From: VRUE01 sp963753585
GTDB taxonomy: Bacteria > Actinomycetota > Thermoleophilia > Solirubrobacterales > 70-9
Assembly: GCA_963753585.1 (NCBI GenBank)
Contig: CAVWCU010000001.1
Coordinates: 248,001 to 312,000, forward strand
Direction of reading: 5' to 3'
Length of the DNA: 64,000 nucleotides
A program made the translations under genes and the position numbers. This document shows positions 50,513 through 60,359 of the stretch, one piece after another. Within the stretch, counting starts at the first letter, position 1. Each line of letters starts with the position of its first letter. The notes under the pieces were generated by a model. It did no database searches. It was not told the origin of the DNA and saw only the letters and a list, made by a program, of their open reading frames with translations.

Positions 50513-51892
50513 ATGCGAGCCAAGCGAAAGCACCTCGCGCTGCTCACCGCCCTGGTCTTGACGGCGGTCGTTTCCGTGGGCGCCGTGGCAACCGCCCACA
50601 AAGGCGGTCACGACGACGACAACTCAAACGAGATCAAGCGACTGATCGATTCGCACAAGCCGAAGAACGTGATCCTCTTGATCGGCGACGGAATGGGCGA
50701 CAGTGAGATCACGCTGGCCCGCTACTACGGCGTGGGCGCCGAGGGAACGCTGAACATGGAGACGCTTCCCTTCGCGGGCGAGTTGACCACCTACGGCCTC
50801 TCGGCCGGCCCCGGTCCCGAGTACCCACCGAACTACGTCCCCGACTCGGCGCCGACCGCGACCGCCTGGTCGACCGGCAAGAAGACGATTGACGCGCGGC
50901 TCTCGCAGGGGCCGAGCACGGCCGAGAACGTTCCCGGCTCCAACGCGGGTTACACGACGACGTTCGAGATCGCCGACCGGCGCGGCATGCGTGTAGGCAA
51001 CGTCTCCACCGCCGAGATCACCGACGCGACGCCGGCGGCGCCCTCCTCGCACATCTCCCAGCGTGCCTGCCAGGGGCCGGCCGACACCCGCACGATCTGC
51101 CCCTCTGAGGCGAAGCAGGCCGGCGGGCTCGGCTCGATCGCCGAGCAGCAGGTCGACCACCTGCTCGACGTCAACCTGGGCGGCGGTCGCAACCGCTTCG
51201 GGCAGACGCTCGACGCCAGCACCAAAACGGTCGTCGAGTACGCCCAGTCGAAGGGCTACCGCTACGTGCAGAATGCGACCGAGCTGAGCGGGATCACCTC
51301 GCTGAGCAAAGGCCCGGTGCTCGGCCTCTTCACCCCGGGCAACATGACGACCGAGTTCAAACCGCTGGTTGCGGCGACGACCCCGGGAGCGGGCGGCCCG
51401 GCGTTCCGCTGCGACGAGACCAACCGGCCGGCCAGCGAGCCGAGCCTCGAGGCGATGACGAGGAAGGCGATCGACCTGCTGGAGAACAGGAAGGGCTTCT
51501 TCCTCCAGGTCGAGGGCGCCTCGATCGACAAGCGCGACCATGCCTCCGACGTTTGCGGCCAGATCGGCGAGAACCTCGCCTTCGACAGGGCCGTCGGGGC
51601 TGCGCTCGACTACCAGAAGCGGCATGACGACACGCTCGTCGTGATCACCGCCGACCACTCCCATGCGAGCCAGATCGTCGGTGCCAACCAGGACACGCCG
51701 GGCTTCTACGCGACCCTGCAGACGGCCGACGGGTTCCCGATCCGCGTCTCCTACGCGACGGGCAAGACGGCGGGTGGCCAGACCCACACCGGTGCCCGCG
51801 TGCCGGTGGCGGCGATCGGTCCGCAGGCGACCAACGTGATGGGCGTCCGCGACCAGACGGACCTGTTCAAGACCCTGATCGGTCGCGACTAG
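50513..51892 (+). CDS. phoA: Alkaline phosphatase
   Basis: A 459-residue secreted phosphomonoesterase. The signal peptide is KRKHLALLTALVLTAVVSVG. It shows the metal site NVILLIGDGMGDSEIT, nucleophile Ser in PDSAPTATAWSTGKKT, VEGASIDKRDHASD and the C-terminal ITADHSH and GGQTHTGARVPV zinc sites. AAGGAGG at 50497-50503 is a strong ribosome-binding site. The 150-base upstream region has one GTTCAC and a short palindrome (GATCCG/CGGATC, 50465-50478) but no convincing Pho box. Its end overlaps the convergent dehydrogenase by four bases. Confidence 0.92.
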   Translation: MRAKRKHLALLTALVLTAVVSVGAVATAHKGGHDDDNSNEIKRLIDSHKPKNVILLIGDGMGDSEITLARYYGVGAEGTLNMETLPFAGELTTYGLSAGPGPEYPPNYVPDSAPTATAWSTGKKTIDARLSQGPSTAENVPGSNAGYTTTFEIADRRGMRVGNVSTAEITDATPAAPSSHISQRACQGPADTRTICPSEAKQAGGLGSIAEQQVDHLLDVNLGGGRNRFGQTLDASTKTVVEYAQSKGYRYVQNATELSGITSLSKGPVLGLFTPGNMTTEFKPLVAATTPGAGGPAFRCDETNRPASEPSLEAMTRKAIDLLENRKGFFLQVEGASIDKRDHASDVCGQIGENLAFDRAVGAALDYQKRHDDTLVVITADHSHASQIVGANQDTPGFYATLQTADGFPIRVSYATGKTAGGQTHTGARVPVAAIGPQATNVMGVRDQTDLFKTLIGRD

Positions 51893-53127
51893 GTCGCAGA
51901 GCCGGCGAGGAGTCGCTGGGCGGGGCGGTAGGCCTCGCCCAGTGACCCTCGCAGCTCTTCGAGGATCGCCACCGCGCGCTCGACCCCGATCAGCTCGGTC
52001 AGCTCCAGCGGGCCGCGGGGCCAGTTGAAGCCAAGCCGCATCGCGGTGTCCATGTCGGCCGGGGAGCCGACCTCCTCTTCGAGCGCGAAGGCGGCCTCGT
52101 TGGCGATCTGGGCGAGGAGGCGGGGGAGGATCCGCGGCGCGGCGGGGTCGATCTCGGCCAGCGCCTCGGGATCGAGGGTCGTTTCGCCCGCTCCGCTGTC
52201 CGCCAGCCTCGCGATCTGGTGCGAAGGGGCGGCCGCGTCGGGGTTGGGTGGGTCGCCGTAGTCGTAGAAGCCTTGGCCGCTCTTGCGCCCAAGGCGGCCC
52301 GCGGCGACGAGCTCCGTCTGGATCGCGCTCGGCCGCCAGCGCTCGGGCTCGCCGCCCTGTGCGTAGAAGGAGCGGGCGACGCTGAGGTTGACGTCGAGGC
52401 CGATCAGGTCGATCAGCTCGAAGGGGCCCATGCGGAAGCCGCCGCCCGCACGGCAGACGCGGTCGATCGTCTCGGCGTCGGCAACCCCCTGCTCCAGCAT
52501 TCGCAGCGACTCCAGGGTGAAGGGGCGGGCGAGGCGGTTGGCGATGAAGCCGGGGCAGTCCTTGGCCCGGATCGGGGTGCGGCCCATGCGCTTGCCGACC
52601 TCCGCCGTCGTATCCAGCGCCTCGCGGGAGGAGTCGGCGGTGGCGACGATCTCGACAAGCTTCATCAGCGCCGGCGGGTTGAAGAAGTGCATACCGACGA
52701 CGCGCTCGCGGCCGGGGACCTCGGCGGCGATCGCGGTGACCGGCAGCGAAGACGTGTTGCTGGCGAGGATCGCCCCCGGTTTGCAGGCGGCGGCCAGGGA
52801 GGCGAAGAGATCGCGCTTCAGGTCGAGGTCCTCGGGCGCTGCCTCGATCACCAGGTCGCATTCGGCCAGGTCGCCGATGCTCTGGGCAGCGCCGACGCGG
52901 GCGCCGGCGTGGTCGGCTTCCTCTGCACTCCACATGCCCTTCGTCGCCCCCTTTGTCAGGGCCCGGTGGAGACGGTCGTTGGCGGCTTCGAGAGCTTCGG
53001 GGACCGGGTCGTGCAGGCGGGTCTCGTAGCCGCCCAGCGCCGCGACCTGGGCGATCCCGGCGCCCATCGTGCCGGCGCCGACGACCCCGATGCAACCCAC
53101 CGCCGATGGGCCGAAATCGTTGCTCAT
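51889..53127 (-). CDS. 3-hydroxyacyl-CoA dehydrogenase
   Basis: Oxidises 3-hydroxyacyl-CoA to 3-ketoacyl-CoA with NAD in beta-oxidation. About 412 residues: NAD-binding VVGAGTMGAGIAQVAALGGY, the catalytic region MHFFNPPALMKLVEIV, a C-terminal domain (FIANRLARPFTLESL) and a second copy of that domain (ALEEEVGSPADMDTAMRLG). The ATG at 53127 sits in the loop of palindrome C3. The enoyl-CoA hydratase gene ends 26 bases upstream, so the two are cotranscribed. Confidence 0.9.
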   Translation of the reverse strand: MSNDFGPSAVGCIGVVGAGTMGAGIAQVAALGGYETRLHDPVPEALEAANDRLHRALTKGATKGMWSAEEADHAGARVGAAQSIGDLAECDLVIEAAPEDLDLKRDLFASLAAACKPGAILASNTSSLPVTAIAAEVPGRERVVGMHFFNPPALMKLVEIVATADSSREALDTTAEVGKRMGRTPIRAKDCPGFIANRLARPFTLESLRMLEQGVADAETIDRVCRAGGGFRMGPFELIDLIGLDVNLSVARSFYAQGGEPERWRPSAIQTELVAAGRLGRKSGQGFYDYGDPPNPDAAAPSHQIARLADSGAGETTLDPEALAEIDPAAPRILPRLLAQIANEAAFALEEEVGSPADMDTAMRLGFNWPRGPLELTELIGVERAVAILEELRGSLGEAYRPAQRLLAGSAT

Positions 53128-53150
53128 GGCGTCGATTTCGTCCCGTCGGC
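53102..53150. repeat. Palindrome C3 around a start codon
   Basis: 18-bp arms 53102-53119 and 53133-53150 with two mismatches; the 13-nt loop contains the ATG (53125-53127) of the dehydrogenase. On the - strand the upstream arm GCCGACGGGACGAAAT is identical to that of C2. Confidence 0.85.
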
Positions 53151-53152
53151 CG

Positions 53153-53923
53153 TCATTTGCCCTCGAATTTCGGCTCGCGCTTCTCGAGGAAGGCCTGCAT
53201 CCCCTCGACCCTGTCCTCGGTCGCCATCGCCAGCTCGTAGAGGCGGCGCTCGTTCTCCAGGCCGGCGCCGAGCGAGGTCTCCTCGGCGGCAAGCACCGCC
53301 TGTTTGGCGAGCCTCGTCGCGATCGGCGGGCGCTCGGCGACGGTGTGGGCGAGGGCCATTGCTTCCTGCAGCCACTGTCCTTTCTTCACGACCTTGTTGA
53401 CGAGGCCCATCCGAAGTCCCATCTCGGCGTCGAAGCGGCGGCCGGTCAGCACGTACTCCATCGCCAGCTGCTTGCCGAGCACGCGGGCGAGGCGCTGGGT
53501 GCCGCCGCCGCCGGGAATGATCCCGAGGGTGATCTCCGGCTGGCCGAACAGGGCCGTGTCGGAGGCGACGATCATGTCGCAGGCCAGCGCCAGCTCGCAG
53601 CCGCCGCCCAGGGCGTAGCCGGAGACGGCGGCGATCGTCGGCGTTTTGACCGCGCCGAGGCGGCGCCAGAAGGAGGAGGCCGGGTGGCGCAGCGCCTCGG
53701 CGAAGCTACGTTCGCTCATCGCCTTGATGTCGGCGCCGGCGGCGAAGACCTTCTCGGAGCCGGCGATGACGATGCAGCGGATGTCGGGGTCGGGGTCGAA
53801 GGCCTCCAGGGTCGCGGCAATCTGTTCCATCATCTCCGGCGAGAGGGCGTTGCGCGCCTCGGGCCGGTTGAGCTGGAGCAGGGCAACGTGGCCGTCTCTA
53901 GAGATCTGGATGAGCTCAGTCAT
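53153..53923 (-). CDS. Enoyl-CoA hydratase / isomerase
   Basis: A 256-residue crotonase-fold enzyme that hydrates trans-2-enoyl-CoA. It has the oxyanion hole and substrate loop FAAGADIKAM, YALGGGCELALACD, and the active-site region GQPEITLGIIPGGGGTQRL with the family Glu. The ATG at 53923 (MTELIQISR) is the natural start; an upstream extension exists but has no conserved residues. It lies between acyl-CoA dehydrogenase and 3-hydroxyacyl-CoA dehydrogenase. Confidence 0.92.
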   Translation of the reverse strand: MTELIQISRDGHVALLQLNRPEARNALSPEMMEQIAATLEAFDPDPDIRCIVIAGSEKVFAAGADIKAMSERSFAEALRHPASSFWRRLGAVKTPTIAAVSGYALGGGCELALACDMIVASDTALFGQPEITLGIIPGGGGTQRLARVLGKQLAMEYVLTGRRFDAEMGLRMGLVNKVVKKGQWLQEAMALAHTVAERPPIATRLAKQAVLAAEETSLGAGLENERRLYELAMATEDRVEGMQAFLEKREPKFEGK

Positions 53924-53992
53924 CGCGCCTCCATCAAGCATTCGCCTCGCTCGCGGCGCGAAGAATCAGATATGCACGCTTGCTCGCTCGGC

Positions 53993-55153
53993 TCATAGGG
54001 GCGTCATCGCGTTGACCCCGGTCGCGGCGCGACCGATGATCAGCTTCTGGATCTGCGAGGTGCCCTCGTAGAGGGTGGTGACGCGGGCGTCGCGCAGGTA
54101 GCGCTCGACCGGGTAGTCGTCGACGTAGCCGGAACCGCCGTGCACCTGGATCGCCAGGTTGGCGCATTCGACCGCGGACTCGGTTGCGTAGAGCTTCGCC
54201 ACCGAGGTCTCCAGCGTGTTCGGCTTGCCTTCGTCCTTGAGCACGCCGGCGCGGTAGACGAGCATCCGCGAAGCGTCGCGCTTGAGGATCATGTCGGCGA
54301 TCATCTCCTGCACCAGCTGGAAGCGGGCTAGCGGGACGCCGAACTGCTTGCGCTCCTTTGAGTAGGCGACCGACGCTTCGACGCAGCCTTCGCAGATGCC
54401 GACGCAGCCCGCGGCGACGCTGTAGCGGCCGTTGTCGAGGGCGCTCATCGCGACCTTGAAGCCGTCGCCGATCTCACCGAGCATGGCGTCATCGCCGACC
54501 TCGACGTTGTCGAGTGAGATCTCGCCGGTGTCGGAGGAGCGCAGCCCGAGCTTGCCGTGGATCTCCTGGGTGGTGAAGCCCTCGCTGTCGCAGGGGACGA
54601 GGAAGCAGGCAAGGCCCTTGTGCTTCTTCTCGGGGTCGGTCTGGGCGAAGATCAGCGCCACCTCGGAGAAGTTGGCGAGGCTGATCCACATCTTCTGGCC
54701 GCTGATCGACCAGCCGCTGTCGGTCTTGGTCGCGCGGGTGCGCAGGTTGGCGGCGTCAGAGCCGGTGTCGGGCTCGGTCAGGCCGAAGCAGCCGAGCGCC
54801 TCGCCCGAGCACAGGCGCGGCAGCCAGCGCTGCTTCTGCTCCTCGGTTCCCCACTTCTCGATCGAGCCGGCGACCAGCGAGGTTTGCACGGAGACGACGG
54901 TGCGGGCGGAGGAGTCGGCTCGGCCGACCTGTTCGACGATCAGCCCGTAGCCGATGTAGTCGAGGCCGCGGCCGCCGTAGGTCTCGGAAACTGGGGCGCC
55001 GAGGTAGCCGACCTCGCCCAGCTTGCTGGCCAGCTCGCGGTCGAAGCGGGCAGCGCGGTCGTTGTCGCGTACCCGCGGCGTGATCTCCTTGTCGGCGAAT
55101 TCGCGCGCGGTTTCGGAGATCAGCCGCTGCTCGTCGGTCAACTGGAAGTCCAT
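53993..55153 (-). CDS. Acyl-CoA dehydrogenase
   Basis: An FAD enzyme for the first step of beta-oxidation, 386 residues. Conserved blocks: CFGLTEPDTGSDAANLRT, the FAD-binding WISLANFSEVALIF, QVHGGSGYVDDYPVERYLRD, and the catalytic Glu in TLYEGTSQIQKLII. Chain length cannot be told; it resembles short/medium-chain members. It is the first gene of the beta-oxidation run, with ~70 bases before the hydratase. Confidence 0.94.
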   Translation of the reverse strand: MDFQLTDEQRLISETAREFADKEITPRVRDNDRAARFDRELASKLGEVGYLGAPVSETYGGRGLDYIGYGLIVEQVGRADSSARTVVSVQTSLVAGSIEKWGTEEQKQRWLPRLCSGEALGCFGLTEPDTGSDAANLRTRATKTDSGWSISGQKMWISLANFSEVALIFAQTDPEKKHKGLACFLVPCDSEGFTTQEIHGKLGLRSSDTGEISLDNVEVGDDAMLGEIGDGFKVAMSALDNGRYSVAAGCVGICEGCVEASVAYSKERKQFGVPLARFQLVQEMIADMILKRDASRMLVYRAGVLKDEGKPNTLETSVAKLYATESAVECANLAIQVHGGSGYVDDYPVERYLRDARVTTLYEGTSQIQKLIIGRAATGVNAMTPL

Positions 55154-55192
55154 CTCACCCCTGCTTTCTCGGGTCTGTGTTCGGGTCGTTCG

Positions 55193-55987
55193 TCATCGAA
55201 GTTCGCGTCCCAGGGTCGCGGCGAAGGCCTCCTGGGCCTCGCGGGTGCGGGGGCCGGGGGCCTCGGGCAGCTCAGTGTCGTCGATCGCCGACACCGCCTG
55301 GATCTCACGCGTGGTCGAGGCGAGGAAGGCCTCGTGGGCGGCGCGCAGGTCGGCCACCGGCCAGGCGCCCTCCTCCACGTCGAGCGCCTTGACCAGCCGG
55401 TCGCGGGTGATCGACTCGAGCACGCCGTTCTCGAGCGCGGGCGTGCGCAGGGCGCCCTGCGGCGAGACCCAGAAGATCGAAGAGGTGGGGGGCTCGAGCA
55501 CGGTCCCGTCTGGCTGGACGAGGACGGCCTCGTCGGCGCCCTGACCTTTGGCGAGCCGGGTCGCCTGCATGTTGGCCGCGTAGGAGAGCGACTTGACGCC
55601 GTTGAGGATCACGCTCGGGCAGTAGGTGACGGTGGCGACGCTGACGGCCTCGGCGTGTGCCGGGATCGGCTCAGTCATCGCGAGGCGGCGGCCGCCGCGG
55701 GTGACGATCAGCCGCAGCTGCCCGTCCGCGTCGCCGAGCTCGGCGAGCAGGGCGTCGATCTCGCCCTCGAGCGCAGCGCGGTCGAACTCGAGCTCGATCG
55801 CGGTGCCCGAGCGCTGGAGCCGGTCGAGGTGGTCGACGAGGGCGAAGGGCCGGCCCTCGTAGAGCCGGATCACCTCGAAGGCGCCGTCGCCGCGGTAGAG
55901 CCCGTCGTCGCGCAGCGGCACCATTGCCTCCGCCGTCGGCGAGATCGTCCCGTCGACGCTGGCCAGCTCTTTCAGCTCGGTCGCCAT
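55193..55987 (-). CDS. Class IV aminotransferase (BCAT / ADC-lyase / D-amino-acid type)
   Basis: A 264-residue PLP enzyme of fold type IV: GLYRGDGAFEVIRLYEGRPF, the PLP lysine region VKSLSYAANMQATRLA, EAVLVQPDGTVLEPPTSSIF and C-terminal ALDVEEGAWPVADLRAAHEA. Family members include branched-chain aminotransferase, aminodeoxychorismate lyase and D-alanine aminotransferase; the short length favours the last two. It sits between acyl-CoA dehydrogenase and thiolase without evident functional link. Confidence 0.85.
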   Translation of the reverse strand: MATELKELASVDGTISPTAEAMVPLRDDGLYRGDGAFEVIRLYEGRPFALVDHLDRLQRSGTAIELEFDRAALEGEIDALLAELGDADGQLRLIVTRGGRRLAMTEPIPAHAEAVSVATVTYCPSVILNGVKSLSYAANMQATRLAKGQGADEAVLVQPDGTVLEPPTSSIFWVSPQGALRTPALENGVLESITRDRLVKALDVEEGAWPVADLRAAHEAFLASTTREIQAVSAIDDTELPEAPGPRTREAQEAFAATLGRELR

Positions 55988-56003
55988 CGGCGGCGAGGCT
56001 ACC

Positions 56004-57203
<1,200 letters not shown>

Positions 57204-57249
57204 CAGCGGGATTTAAGTCGACGCGCGGGCTCGGCGTATCCTTCGCCTC

Positions 57250-57537
57250 GTGTGGTTCGTGCTCGGAACGGTTGCGATGGTGCTGCTGATGGTCGGGGTC
57301 CTCTTCCTGATCGAGCACTTCTACACCGGCAACAATGCTGAACTGCTCGACTGGAAGCCGACTCGCTCGGCCGAGGTCGAGGCGCAGAACGAGATCGACG
57401 ACGTGCAGCAGATGCTCGAGGCGCAGAACGAGATGCGCCGCCGCCGCGGGGTTGCCGAGCGCAGCGAGCAGGAGCTGCGCGAAGAGGTCGAAGCCGAGGA
57501 GCTGGAGCGGCTGCGCCAGCGCTCCCGGGCGTCTTAG
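57250..57537 (+). CDS. Small membrane-anchored coiled-coil protein
   Basis: 95 residues: one N-terminal membrane helix (FVLGTVAMVLLMVGVLFLIE), then a strongly charged helical region (EVEAQNEIDDVQQMLEAQNE...) likely to form a coiled coil. Function unknown. GTG start with a TATCCT -10-like box (57237-57242) only eight bases before it, consistent with leaderless transcription. Four bases before the next gene. Confidence 0.65.
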   Translation: MWFVLGTVAMVLLMVGVLFLIEHFYTGNNAELLDWKPTRSAEVEAQNEIDDVQQMLEAQNEMRRRRGVAERSEQELREEVEAEELERLRQRSRAS

Positions 57538-57540
57538 GGC

Positions 57541-57969
57541 GTGGCGCGAGCGCTGATCGTCGGTTGCGGCTGTCGCGGGCGGACCCTCGGACAGCGGTTG
57601 CTGGAGGAAGGCTGGGCCGTGCGGGGGACGAGCCGCCGGCAGGAGGGCTTGACGGCGATCGAGTCGGCGGGGCTCGAGGCGTTCCTTGCCGATCCGGAGC
57701 AGCCCGGGACCCTGCTCGAGCTCGTCGCCGACGTCGCCGAGGTCTACTGGCTGCTGGGCTCAGCCGTCGGCAGCGAGGAGAATCTCGAAGCGATCCACGG
57801 CCCGCGGCTCGAGCGTTTCCTGGAGCGCCTGGTCGAAACCCCGGTGCGCCGCTTCGTCTACGAGGTGGGAGGCTCCGTCGCCCCGGAGATCCTGGCCCGG
57901 GGATCTGCCGTTGTGCGGGCCGCCTCGGAGCGCTGGCGCATCCCGATCGAGATCGTCGGGGCGGCCTAG
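57541..57969 (+). CDS. Short Rossmann-fold (NAD-epimerase-like) protein, apparently truncated
   Basis: 142 residues starting ALIVGCGCRGRTLGQRLLEE, an atypical dinucleotide loop (GCGCRG) of the NmrA/epimerase class, with RRFVYEVGGSV. Full-length relatives are ~280 residues; here the protein stops after IPIEIVGAA, so the substrate domain is missing. It may be a genuine short form or a truncated gene. The last four bases overlap the convergent NUDIX gene. Confidence 0.6.
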   Translation: MARALIVGCGCRGRTLGQRLLEEGWAVRGTSRRQEGLTAIESAGLEAFLADPEQPGTLLELVADVAEVYWLLGSAVGSEENLEAIHGPRLERFLERLVETPVRRFVYEVGGSVAPEILARGSAVVRAASERWRIPIEIVGAA

Positions 57970-58550
57970 GCCAGGCGCTCGAGCAGGTCGCCGAGAATTC
58001 GGGCGGTTGCTCCCCAGATCAGGTGGCCGTCGACCTCGTAGGCCGGGGTGTGGATGGGGACGCCGCGGCGGACGAGGCGGCGCATCTCATAGCCGCTCTG
58101 CAGCCCTTCCAGCGAGAAGGCGAGGACCGTCTCCACCTCCGCGGGATTGGGCTCGAGGTCGAGCTCTTTCAGATCGGGGACGAGGCCGACGTAGGGGTGG
58201 ATCCGGTAGCCGGTGACGAAGGTCGCGGCGGGGGGGAGGGCGCCGCAGAGCTCGACCTGTGCGGGGTCGAGGCCGATCTCCTCCTGCGCCTCGCGCAGCG
58301 CGGTCGCGATCAGGTCCGCGTCAGTGTCGTCCCTGCGGCCGCCCGGGAACGAGATCTCGCCGGCGTGCCGTCGCATGTCGGCGCGCCGCTCGGTGAAGAT
58401 CAGCCCCGGCTCCTCGGGCCAACCGTGCAGCGGCAGCAGCACGGCGGCGTCGGTGCCGCCGCGAGCCTCCATCGCGTGCGCCTCCTCGGGGGAGAGGAGG
58501 CGATCGGCGAGTGGTCGATTGACCCCCCTATGAGGTGGTGAATGCTCCAC
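57966..58550 (-). CDS. NUDIX hydrolase, CoA-pyrophosphatase-like
   Basis: About 168-194 residues. The Nudix box is GGRRDDTDADLIATALREAQ followed by EEIGL, and ISFPGG ahead of it matches the CoA/8-oxo-nucleotide branch. It cleaves nucleoside diphosphate-X compounds, probably CoA. The annotated GTG start at 58550 lies inside palindrome B2 and gives the N-terminus MEHSPPHRGVNRPLADRLL; an internal ATG at 58472 is an alternative. Confidence 0.87.
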   Translation of the reverse strand: MEHSPPHRGVNRPLADRLLSPEEAHAMEARGGTDAAVLLPLHGWPEEPGLIFTERRADMRRHAGEISFPGGRRDDTDADLIATALREAQEEIGLDPAQVELCGALPPAATFVTGYRIHPYVGLVPDLKELDLEPNPAEVETVLAFSLEGLQSGYEMRRLVRRGVPIHTPAYEVDGHLIWGATARILGDLLERLA

Positions 58551-58555
58551 TCGCC
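58506..58555. repeat. Palindrome B2 at the NUDIX start
   Basis: Perfect 9-bp outer arms GGCGAGTGG (58506-58514) and 58547-58555, with a partly paired inner part. It contains GTCGATTGACCC, shared with B1 at 11821-11832. The NUDIX GTG start codon lies in one arm. Confidence 0.72.
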
Positions 58556-58556
58556 G

Positions 58557-59369
58557 TCAGATGATGACCTGGACGGTGCCACCGTCCACCGACCAGGCGG
58601 CGCCACTGACGTAGGAGGCGCGCTCGGAGCAGAGGAAGACGATCGCCGCGGCGATCTCACCGGCTTGGGCGAGGCGGCCGATCGGGCGCTTGGAGCCTGC
58701 GGCGGCCAGCGCCTCCTCGCGGCTCTCCGCTCCCGACATCCGCTGGGACTGGTCGAGCAGACCGCCCGGCTCCATCCACATCTCCGATTCGACCGGGCCG
58801 GGGCAGATCGCGTTGACGAGCACGCCGTCGCCCGCGTGGCGGTCGGCGAAGAGCCGTGAGAGGGAGAGCTCGGCCGCCTTCGCCACCGAGTACTCGGGCA
58901 TCGCCGCCGAGGGCCGCTTGCCCGCGGTCGAGCAGACGTTGACGACCCGTCCCCAGCCGCGCTCGACCATCGGCGGGATCGCGGCGCGCATCGCCCGCAG
59001 CGGCGCCATCACGTTGAGCTCATACTGGGCGCGCCAGTCCTCGTCGGGGACGTCGTCGAGATCGCGCCATTGCGCGGTCCCGGCGTTGTTGACCAGCACG
59101 TCGAGGGCGCCGAAGCGCTCCTGTGCCGTCGCCAGCATCCGCTTGCCCGCGTCCTCGTCGGTGACGTCGAGGGAGAGGGTCTCGGCGCGGCCGCCCGCCT
59201 CGGCCCCGGCTGCGGATGCCTCTCGTACTGCGGCGGCCAGGCGCTCCTCGTCGCGCGCCACCAGCAGCACGCTCGCCCCCTCGGCGCAGAGCAGCCGCGC
59301 GGTCTCGGCCCCGATCCCACGGCTGGCGCCGGTGACGACGCAGGCGCGCCCCTTCAGGCCGAGGTCCAT
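58557..59369 (-). CDS. Short-chain dehydrogenase/reductase
   Basis: A 270-residue classical SDR: TGASRGIGAETARLL cofactor loop, NNAGT, catalytic Tyr/Lys in YSVAKAAE, and ICPGPVESEMW. The end WSVDGGTVQVII is typical. Substrate unknown. The ATG at 59369 shares a base with the stop of the upstream OsmC gene (TGATG). Confidence 0.92.
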   Translation of the reverse strand: MDLGLKGRACVVTGASRGIGAETARLLCAEGASVLLVARDEERLAAAVREASAAGAEAGGRAETLSLDVTDEDAGKRMLATAQERFGALDVLVNNAGTAQWRDLDDVPDEDWRAQYELNVMAPLRAMRAAIPPMVERGWGRVVNVCSTAGKRPSAAMPEYSVAKAAELSLSRLFADRHAGDGVLVNAICPGPVESEMWMEPGGLLDQSQRMSGAESREEALAAAGSKRPIGRLAQAGEIAAAIVFLCSERASYVSGAAWSVDGGTVQVII

Positions 59370-59767
59370 CAGAGCGACTCGATCTGCTCGGAGACGGTGA
59401 CCGGCGTCTCGTGCGCCAGCGCATGGTGCACGGGGCATTTGCCGGCGATCACGAGCAGGCGCGCTCGCTGCTCGTCGCTCAGCTCTGCCGGGAGATGGAG
59501 GGTGACGGTGAAGGACCGGGGTGTGTGTCCCTCGTACTCGGCGTCGACGTCCACCTCGACCCTGTCCAGATCCCAGCCCTTGCGCTCCGCGTACATCTCG
59601 ATCGTCACCGCGACGCAGCCGGCGAGGCTGGCGGCAAGCAGGCGCGTGGGGGAGGGGCCGGAGTCGGTGCCGCCCGCGTCGACCGGCTCGTCGACGAGGA
59701 TCGTGTGGTTGTCCCCGATCTCGACCTCGTGGGCGTATCCCTTCCGGCGACGGGCGACTGCCTTCAT
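59369..59767 (-). CDS. OsmC/Ohr-family protein
   Basis: A 132-residue OsmC-fold protein with both redox Cys: LAASLAGCVAVTIEMYAERK and AGKCPVHHALAHETPV. It can reduce organic hydroperoxides. It lies directly after the PduO-type gene and before the SDR, so the three may form one transcript. Confidence 0.9.
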   Translation of the reverse strand: MKAVARRRKGYAHEVEIGDNHTILVDEPVDAGGTDSGPSPTRLLAASLAGCVAVTIEMYAERKGWDLDRVEVDVDAEYEGHTPRSFTVTLHLPAELSDEQRARLLVIAGKCPVHHALAHETPVTVSEQIESL

Positions 59768-60334
59768 CTAGGGCTTGCGGCGGCCCTCGAACAGCGCCGG
59801 GTCGTCGACGTCGGCGAAGCGGGCCATCGCGTAGGCGAGGTCGGAGGCGCGGTTGACGAAGTGGATCACGGTCTCGCTTGCCAGCTCCCCGGCTTCGGCG
59901 AGGGCGGCGATGCGGCGCTCGGCGCGGCGGATCGCGGTGCGGGCGACGTCGAGCTGGGCCGAGAGCTGGTTGCCGCCGGGGATGACGAACTGCGGCGGCA
60001 GTTCGACCTCGGACATGTAGCGGTCGATCCGCTGCTCCAGCTCGGCGACCATCTCCTCGGTGGTGCGGCTGACGCCGTCCTCGAGCCGCTCGGCGGCCTC
60101 CGGCGCGGTCGCCAGCTCGGCGCCGGCGACGAAGAGGTCGTCCTGCAGGCGCAGGATGTCGGCGGCGAGCTCCGTCTCGCCCGCGTCGCAGAGGGCGCGG
60201 GCGAGGCCGAGGTGCGAGCAGGCCTCGTCGAGCGAGCCGTAGGCCTCGGTGCGGTCGTGGTGCTTGGGCACGCGGCCGCCGTACCAGAGCGAGGTCGTCC
60301 CGTCGTCGCCCTTCTTGGTGTAGATCTTGACCAC
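59768..60334 (-). CDS. Cob(I)alamin adenosyltransferase, PduO type
   Basis: A 188-residue ATP:corrinoid adenosyltransferase: TKKGDDGTTSLWYGGRVPK, EAYGSLDEACSHLGLAR, DDLFVAGAELAT and the C-terminal RTAIRRAERRIA. It makes coenzyme B12 from cob(I)alamin. The protein stops right at the start of osmC. No cobalamin riboswitch was seen upstream. Confidence 0.93.
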   Translation of the reverse strand: MVKIYTKKGDDGTTSLWYGGRVPKHHDRTEAYGSLDEACSHLGLARALCDAGETELAADILRLQDDLFVAGAELATAPEAAERLEDGVSRTTEEMVAELEQRIDRYMSEVELPPQFVIPGGNQLSAQLDVARTAIRRAERRIAALAEAGELASETVIHFVNRASDLAYAMARFADVDDPALFEGRRKP

Positions 60335-60359
60335 GGCCCGATCCTACGCCGCGGCCAGG

